Translations under genes and position numbers: made by a program
The notes under the pieces: model-generated
Database searches by the model: none
The model's input: only the letters and a program-made list of their open reading frames with translations
Told to the model about the DNA's origin: nothing
From: Oscillospiraceae bacterium
Lineage (GTDB): Bacteria; Bacillota; Clostridia; Oscillospirales; Oscillospiraceae
Length of the DNA: 10,836 nucleotides
NCBI GenBank assembly: GCA_020025395.1
Contig: JAHHSE010000040.1
Location: 1-10,836, forward strand
Direction of reading: 5' to 3'
Part shown: positions 7,101 to 10,836 of the stretch, piece after piece
Position numbering within the stretch: position 1 is the first letter of the stretch
How the letters are laid out: each line of letters opens with the position of its first letter

Positions 7101-9051
7101 TGTGGTGCTGGAGAACTGTGGCCGTGGGGGAACCGGGGATCAAGTGGAAACGCTTTACAGAAATGTGATAGCCTGGGAACAGGTTATGCACATTGCCAAG
7201 ACCACCCAGGGGATCGACAACACCATGGAGCGGAATGATATGACCTCCCGCCAGAACATCCGCTATATGCAGATGTTTGCCGGGGCCTTCATGTATGCGG
7301 CAGGGAGCCACATCGGGGTAGAGTATGGATCCTGCGGCGCGCTGGTGAATGGAAATCCTGTGGAGGCCCAGGGACAGGGGAACCTGTTTGGCTGGGGCAT
7401 TGCCCATGAGATCGGCCATAATATGGACAAACTGGGCAAGGCAGAGATTACCAATAACATTTACGCTCTGATGGTTCAGACCTTTGACGGACAAAACAAT
7501 CTGGGAATTTCCCGTCTGGAGAGCGGCGGAAAGTACGGGGAGATTTTCCAGAAGGTGGCTCAGGGCAATCCGGGTGCCTCCAACGATGTCTTTGTCCAGC
7601 TGGGGATGTATTGGCAGCTCCATCTGGCCTATGACGGCGGAGTAGGGGATGCCCATGGTCCTATGGACTTCTACAATCGATTCTTCAAGGCGTGGAAAGA
7701 GGGGAGCCGGTTTGGCCCCGATGACAGCTATGATGACAAGGTGGCACTCACCGCTTCCTTCGTGGCACAGAAGGACCTGACGGACTTCTTTACCCGGTGG
7801 GGGATGCAGCTTAGCCCCTCCACGCAGAGAAAGCTGGCAGACTATGAGAAGGAGACCCGTGCCATCTGGTATTTGGATGACAACAGTCGTCGGGACCGTC
7901 TTGGCGGGGAATCCGCCGGAGCGGGAACTGTCCGGGCCAGTGCTGTCCTCCGGGGAGAGAAAGAGGTACTCCTGACTTTGGAGAGCAGTCTGACCGACGG
8001 AACCCTCCAGGGCTATGAAATTCGCCGGGATGGGGTTCCTGTTGGCTTTACGGCGGAGACCACCTTTACGGATCAGATCGGTTCCGCCAATCACAGGACC
8101 TTTGTGTATACGGTGCAGGCCTATGACACCATGGGCAATCCCATTGGCGGAGAAGAACGGGCCGGAGAGATCCGGGTGGCCTACGATCAGACCGTGGATC
8201 CCGATACCTATCAGCTTGTTCGGGAGGGGACTACGGTGAGAGTGACCATGCGGAACGGGGCCGTCCCGGTTTCCGGTATCAAGCTGTCCGGCAGCAACGC
8301 TTTGAGCGGACAGGGAGACTATACGGTTACGGTGACCAACCAGGGCAGGCAGGTGACCGCCAAGGCGGGGAATTACAACAAGAATGACGCGGTGGATGAT
8401 CCCGCCAGCTACCTGGCCTACTTCAATAAGCCCTACGCCATTCATGGAGATACCCGGATCTGGACCTTTGACACGGAAGAGCTGGTCATGACCAATGTGC
8501 CGGAGGGAGCCGACCTGGCCCTCATCCGCTATGCGGGGGACGATGTGGCCTTCGCAGAGAATGGAGCGGTGGGGATTCTGGCAGAGGAATACCGATATGG
8601 ATCACAGACAGAGGATGTGATTCCGGCAGGAACCCTGGTAATTACCGGTACCTATCGGGGAGATCCGGTATACAATACACTGCGGGTCAAAGGGGACTTC
8701 ACCTCCACCGAGTTGGGAGAGAAGGGGGAGCAGGAGGTCCGACGGACCGAGCGGTATCTGGATGGCTATGCCCTCTTCTTTGCGGAAATCCCCCAGGATG
8801 GAGAAGTCAGTGACATCAGCGACGGGATCTTCCTTTTTGTACCCAACACGCAGAGGGAGCAGGAACTCCAGGGAGAGCAGAGCCATTGCGGGCAGGAGAA
8901 CCTGCTTCCCGCCCGGATCATGGTTGAGCTGTATCGGACAGATGACCCCAATCAGGCCGACAGTATGCGGCTGACTGCCAGCAGCAGATGGATTCACAGT
9001 CCCGGAGGAGAAGACCTTCCAAAGATTTCGTTGAAGGGAGGCAGCCAATGA
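4162..9051 (+). CDS. Secreted M60-like (mucin-directed) metallopeptidase with dockerin-like module
   Basis: Protein of 1629 residues from the ATG at 4162, seven bases after AAAGGAGG; an in-frame ATG at 4156 is too close to that site, and the frame is open much further upstream without support. Order: signal peptide about 1-27; beta-sandwich 43-150; dockerin-like module 160-212; beta-rich, discoidin-like region 240-366; two fibronectin type III-like domains (about 377-460 and 465-556); an F5/8 type C (CBM32-like) domain 571-735 with YLMDGDYRTNW at 602-612; an M60 N-region and catalytic domain about 740-1220; then beta domains to the end, the first fibronectin-like (1253-1340). The zinc site is H-E-I-G-H at 1082-1086, with the third ligand E1095 exactly eight residues later and EITNN at 1095-1099, as expected for M60-like/enhancin gluzincins. 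Known members cut O-glycosylated mucins; the substrate here is inferred. There is no SLH, LPXTG or terminal membrane anchor. The stop overlaps the next start (ATGA). Confidence 0.92.
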   Translation: MGTYHRLLSGVIAGTMALTLAVPAAGANGPDNPSGSDSKGSIRATLRLDYGQKRSELTNRKVMMELKQGMTVLGRVALGDGTSTGGLQVDYSARNGEGGDLGGGEWPGYLDVTVSQLPLGEYTLEFRGEGYVTYRQPITLKTHSQAVVLGTGDETFGLGDVNGDNVVDLSDRLIMALMVGRQEPDQVERYDLNGDGKIDITDLAYVSRQCYAKGEAELYQTELIAPEVDTTELTGKLNLTGGTAEDLFLDNGVSVKLEPKGGDVLEIPFTLTETPELESIEIVTPEGMGSIEKGTVFVTDSGGEVKEYPIDHTLPADVFAMSPRGGHDRVVTIDLGSRVAVKKVTISVTQAHGGYVVVDTIRFLRDIVPENPIAPNHMVKNVYAIEGDGQVTLKWGELPNVMGYQVLCWPEKGGEPQRIETRTSTVVVSGLKNLESYVFTVTPTSTGWEGKPSDPVTATPQPARAPDAPDMVQVKSGDGVLHVSWKKSRTATAYEVYYAHEEKTDMEDCHKVGGVVTGTQVSIPNLTNGQPCYVYVTATNSVGRSEPSKAAVGTPMAVEYKEPAGLPKDLIRVPRDQVASITLRDPSNYSAFKSTMPFTTDYLMDGDYRTNWTSQSYGDGSFSRSKEIIYTFRQPVDMSHVVYVPRADGYEDSMRLYGVTVWCRGDDLNGSGTKLVTMDGLNQTPIRGKMGNAQDGYFLVLPFPATKDIVKIAIDIEQTNYGSVGLSEVIFFRYDETKALDVQIEQLFADQAHTQLAEGVTKDQIQALKTALSGNEGYYFYPDTMKDELKLAEELLTGASSGAVLEGIDSRSSAADSEKYGQGGSEFQPLGVAGEAGQEIAVYAQGIPQGETVTLWATQYHAEAGAWQASLGALQNGRNVVTLPEIGNQTAPRGGSLYITYSGSGGQGITLHTRQAVKIPVLELDDWYGLQEEGRRERISAYVEELSAYAKTIPAGSEKDNCLNVTEISMPSVLLSLPATVVLENCGRGGTGDQVETLYRNVIAWEQVMHIAKTTQGIDNTMERNDMTSRQNIRYMQMFAGAFMYAAGSHIGVEYGSCGALVNGNPVEAQGQGNLFGWGIAHEIGHNMDKLGKAEITNNIYALMVQTFDGQNNLGISRLESGGKYGEIFQKVAQGNPGASNDVFVQLGMYWQLHLAYDGGVGDAHGPMDFYNRFFKAWKEGSRFGPDDSYDDKVALTASFVAQKDLTDFFTRWGMQLSPSTQRKLADYEKETRAIWYLDDNSRRDRLGGESAGAGTVRASAVLRGEKEVLLTLESSLTDGTLQGYEIRRDGVPVGFTAETTFTDQIGSANHRTFVYTVQAYDTMGNPIGGEERAGEIRVAYDQTVDPDTYQLVREGTTVRVTMRNGAVPVSGIKLSGSNALSGQGDYTVTVTNQGRQVTAKAGNYNKNDAVDDPASYLAYFNKPYAIHGDTRIWTFDTEELVMTNVPEGADLALIRYAGDDVAFAENGAVGILAEEYRYGSQTEDVIPAGTLVITGTYRGDPVYNTLRVKGDFTSTELGEKGEQEVRRTERYLDGYALFFAEIPQDGEVSDISDGIFLFVPNTQREQELQGEQSHCGQENLLPARIMVELYRTDDPNQADSMRLTASSRWIHSPGGEDLPKISLKGGSQ
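4639..4797 (+). other. Dockerin-like module inside the M60-like protein
   Basis: Residues 160-212 hold two 12-residue EF-hand-like calcium loops, DVNGDNVVDLSD (160-171) and DLNGDGKIDITD (191-202), each with D/N/D/D/D at loop positions 1, 3, 5, 9 and 12 and each followed by a helix-like stretch, 19 residues apart. That is the type I dockerin plan. It directly follows a beta-sandwich (43-150) ending in G-x-Y-T-L and V-V-L-G-T-G-D, resembling the X-module plus dockerin pairs of cellulosomal proteins. Dockerins are usually C-terminal; this one is near the N-terminus. The calcium-loop call is firm. Whether it binds a cohesin is not shown by sequence. Confidence 0.78.
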
Positions 9052-10349
9052 AAGGAAAGCAGATTTCCGCCGCAGTGGCCGCACTGGCTCTGAGCTGCGT
9101 CATGTGGAGTCCTTCCGCCTTAGCCGTCGAGTTTCAGGGCACCCCGGCCCTCATCTATCGGATGGAGGAGGACGGGATTGCCCTGGAGGTAGAGGGACTC
9201 CAAGCGGGAGAGAGCGTCTATGCCGTTCAGCTTACCCTGGAATTGAATGGAGCGCATCCTGATGTGGGCCTGATTCCCTGGGAAAGCTATGTGGAGACCG
9301 AAAACAAAGTCACAGTATCGGAAGAAAAGACATCGCTCAGCATCTATCTGGATGCGCAGGCTCCCATCAATCATGAGACGGAGCTGCGTCTGGGCTGTTT
9401 GCAGCTGAAGGAGGCGGGGTCCCTGCCCGGTGAAGCCCAGCTGACCCTTTTGGATCGGGATTTAAACCGAACGGACACAACGGTCCGGGTGAAGGAGGGC
9501 GGCTCGTCCGGAGGGGGCTCATCCGGAGGGGCCGGCAGGCCGAGTGAGTCGGCGAAGGTGGAGCAGACTGGCCAGGGCAGAGTAACGATCAGCCCGGCCA
9601 GAGCTTCTGCCGGGACCAAAGTGACCATCACCGCCACCCCGGACCCGGGTTCAAAAGTGGCATCGGTTATCGTGACGGATAAAAACGGGAACCCGGTCCA
9701 GGTCACGGCGGAGGGAGGAGATCAGTTCACCTTCCTGCAGCCCAAAAACGGACCCGTCCAAATTCGGGTGGACTTTCAGGAGGCCGTGGCACCCAAGGAC
9801 CTCCCCTTTGCCGACATTCAGAAAACAGATTGGTACTATGAGGCTGTATCCTATGTGTATCAAAAAGGTCTGATGACCGGGACTGCCGCGGAGACCTTTG
9901 ATCCCGAGAGGACCACCACCCGTGGCATGATTGTCACCGTCCTCCACCGTATGGAGGGGGCACCGACTGCTGAAGGGACGGGATTTCAGGATGTGACCGC
10001 GGGAGCGTATTATACCGATGCCGTCCTTTGGGCCTCTGCCCATGGCATTGTCAACGGGTATGGAAACGGCAGCTTTGGTCCTGACGACCCCATCAACCGG
10101 GAACAGATGGCGACGATTTTATACCGTTACGCCGCCTGCAAGGGGTATGATGTGTCAGAAAGAGCAGAGCTGATCTCCTTCCGGGATGCCGGACAAATCA
10201 GCGGCTATGCGACAGAGGCCATGTCCTGGGCCAACGCCTGCGGACTGATTCAAGGTCTGGGTGACGGAACACTCAGTCCGGAGGGAAGTGCGACACGGGC
10301 CCAGATCGCAGCTATTCTGATGCGTTTTGAAACAAATATCGTAAAGTAA
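9048..10349 (+). CDS. SLH-domain surface protein with cohesin-like N-terminal domain
   Basis: Protein of 433 residues. The ATG overlaps the upstream stop (ATGA) and is preceded by GAAGGGAGG (9033-9041) with a 6-base gap, so translation is probably coupled. The signal peptide is about 1-26 (S-A-L-A cut site). An N-terminal beta-rich domain, about 28-148, has no family I can name with certainty; its strands (ALEVEG, YAVQLTLEL, SLSIYLDA, LRLGCLQL, AQLTLLDRD) follow the order seen in cohesins. A Gly/Ser linker (151-163) and an Ig-like beta repeat about 170-246 (GRVTISP, AGTKVTITATPDPG) come next. Three SLH repeats follow at about 252-303, 312-362 and 376-428, each with a F-x-D-start and a T/N-R-x-Q/G motif (TTRG, INREQ, ATRAQ). 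SLH repeats bind pyruvylated secondary wall polymers, placing the protein on the cell surface. With the peptidase upstream it probably forms a functional pair, as anchor or receptor. Confidence 0.9.
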   Translation: MKGKQISAAVAALALSCVMWSPSALAVEFQGTPALIYRMEEDGIALEVEGLQAGESVYAVQLTLELNGAHPDVGLIPWESYVETENKVTVSEEKTSLSIYLDAQAPINHETELRLGCLQLKEAGSLPGEAQLTLLDRDLNRTDTTVRVKEGGSSGGGSSGGAGRPSESAKVEQTGQGRVTISPARASAGTKVTITATPDPGSKVASVIVTDKNGNPVQVTAEGGDQFTFLQPKNGPVQIRVDFQEAVAPKDLPFADIQKTDWYYEAVSYVYQKGLMTGTAAETFDPERTTTRGMIVTVLHRMEGAPTAEGTGFQDVTAGAYYTDAVLWASAHGIVNGYGNGSFGPDDPINREQMATILYRYAACKGYDVSERAELISFRDAGQISGYATEAMSWANACGLIQGLGDGTLSPEGSATRAQIAAILMRFETNIVK

Positions 10350-10365
10350 CCCCATGTAAACGGCA

Positions 10366-10415
10366 CCCCCCTCTTCCGGATTGTATCTTATTCAATCCGG
10401 AGGAGGGGGGTAATT
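10366..10415 (+). terminator. Intrinsic terminator of the M60/SLH operon
   Basis: An 18-base arm at 10366-10383 (six C, then TCTTCCGGATTG) pairs with 10393-10410 (CAATCCGGAGGA, then six G) with one G-U pair and a 9-base loop. It is followed by TAATTTTTAT. It starts 16 bases after the SLH gene stop. The stem is very GC-rich at its base, so it should be strong even though the T run is interrupted. Confidence 0.9.
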
Positions 10416-10448
10416 TTTATGGGGAGAGACCCGGAAATCGCGGATCTT

Positions 10449-10501
10449 CCATGAAACAGGCAGACGGATCGGGCCTCCGGGCATATGCGCCATGAAACAG
10501 G
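10449..10501 (+). repeat. 12-base direct repeat, two copies
   Basis: CCATGAAACAGG occurs at 10449-10460 and again at 10490-10501, 41 bases apart start to start. The palindrome GCATATGC lies between them at 10481-10488. The repeat is perfect but short, and its meaning is unknown. Confidence 0.6.
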
Positions 10502-10736
10502 AACGCATTGATTTGCAGGAGAGGTCGGGCTGTGGCATATCGAGAAAGACTCCCTCCGGGAAAGCCATATTCCTGAAAAAAAGGCAGGAGGGGATTCCCA
10601 TATTATGGGTGACCATTTGACCCATAGGCGGTGTCCTTTTCTGTTGAGAAAGCTCGAACCCTGTCAAAATGATGCCATTTATTAACAAAAAGATCGAAAT
10701 GTGTATGAAAAGCTGAAAATTTTAATTGAGCATTAT

Positions 10737-10772
10737 GTCAACTATTGACTGCAATCCAAGAAAAAATACGGT
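10737..10772 (+). promoter_or_regulatory. Possible promoter and operator for a downstream gene
   Basis: TTGACT (10745-10750) is a good -35; a 16-base spacer leads to TACGGT (10767-10772), a poor -10. The -35 forms the right arm of an inverted repeat, GTCAA-CTA-TTGAC (10737-10749), a layout typical of repressor sites. A second perfect palindrome, CGATATATCG (10785-10794), lies at about the expected start of the transcript. The gene it would serve is outside the window. Confidence 0.33.
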
Positions 10773-10836
10773 AAATTACTGTCACGATATATCGAAAAAA
10801 TCCACGACAGGTCGCTCCTGCCAAATGGGGATTCAT

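Larger units (their letters stand above)
10416..10836. other. Intergenic region without a convincing gene
   Basis: About 420 bases with no supported coding region. The longest open frame, 98 codons on the minus strand (10392-10688), starts at TTG without a ribosome site, runs into the operon terminator and has a composition unlike a protein, so I leave it out. The first part is as GC-rich as the genes and holds a 12-base direct repeat. From about 10680 the sequence becomes AT-rich with a possible promoter, as expected upstream of a gene beyond the window. I recognise no structured RNA family in it. Confidence 0.55.

Noticed and set aside
5338..8445. Open frame of more than 1000 codons on the minus strand, antisense to the M60-like gene
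   Set aside because: It has no signal, domain or ribosome site. Its composition (many I, H, G, L and P) is the usual mirror of a GC-rich gene in an antisense frame. The plus strand carries clear domain motifs and a zinc site.
9504..9536. Repeated TCCGGAGGG units in the SLH gene
   Set aside because: They simply encode the Gly/Ser linker; this is ordinary low-complexity linker sequence, not a separate repeat element.
10392..10688. 98-codon minus-strand open frame in the final intergenic region
   Set aside because: It has a TTG start without a ribosome site, runs into the operon terminator (giving a poly-proline end) and shows no domain. A TTGACA on the minus strand near 10665 has no matching -10 and lies within the frame.

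Overview
The window looks like chromosomal DNA of a gut-type Clostridia bacterium, most likely in the order Oscillospirales (relatives of Flavonifractor, Lawsonibacter or Oscillibacter). The reasons are GC-rich coding sequence, strong AGGAGG-type ribosome sites, sigma-A type promoters, an S-layer-homology (SLH) surface protein, a copper-amine-oxidase-like plus amidase_3 wall hydrolase, and a very large secreted M60-type (mucin-directed) peptidase. This placement is an inference from gene content; no rRNA or marker gene is present. No mobile element, tRNA, rRNA or CRISPR array was seen.

Layout. (1) Positions 1-769: a DUF4261-like cytosolic protein whose 5' end may lie outside the window, closed by a clear intrinsic terminator at 780-822. 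(2) Positions 849-2288: a separately promoted gene for a membrane-anchored protein with a DUF1266-like C-terminal half. (3) Positions 2297-2338: a bidirectional terminator shared by the convergent genes on either side. (4) Positions 2354-3790, minus strand: a secreted N-acetylmuramoyl-L-alanine amidase with a copper-amine-oxidase-like domain, an AMIN-like region and a catalytic amidase_3 domain. (5) Positions 3791-4161: a divergent control region with one good sigma-A promoter in each direction and a 180-nt leader on the plus side that can form several hairpins. (6) Positions 4162-10349: a two-gene operon, joined by an ATGA stop/start overlap, encoding a 1629-residue M60-like metallopeptidase and a 433-residue SLH protein. 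It ends in a strong terminator at 10366-10415. (7) Positions 10416-10836: no convincing gene; the last 150 bases or so are AT-rich and look like a control region for a gene beyond the window.

How the genes may work together. The M60-like protein has a signal peptide but no wall anchor of its own that I can see (no SLH repeats, LPXTG motif or terminal membrane segment). It does carry a two-loop dockerin-like calcium module near its N-terminus (two 12-residue loops, DVNGDNVVDLSD and DLNGDGKIDITD). The next, translationally coupled gene encodes a protein with three SLH repeats, and its unassigned N-terminal beta-rich domain resembles the cohesin fold in strand pattern. The most interesting hypothesis here is that the two form a minimal cellulosome-like surface complex: the SLH protein is the anchoring receptor and the dockerin-like peptidase is its single client, displaying a probable mucin glycoprotein peptidase on the cell surface. 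The divergent amidase is a wall-remodelling enzyme and may simply be a neighbour.
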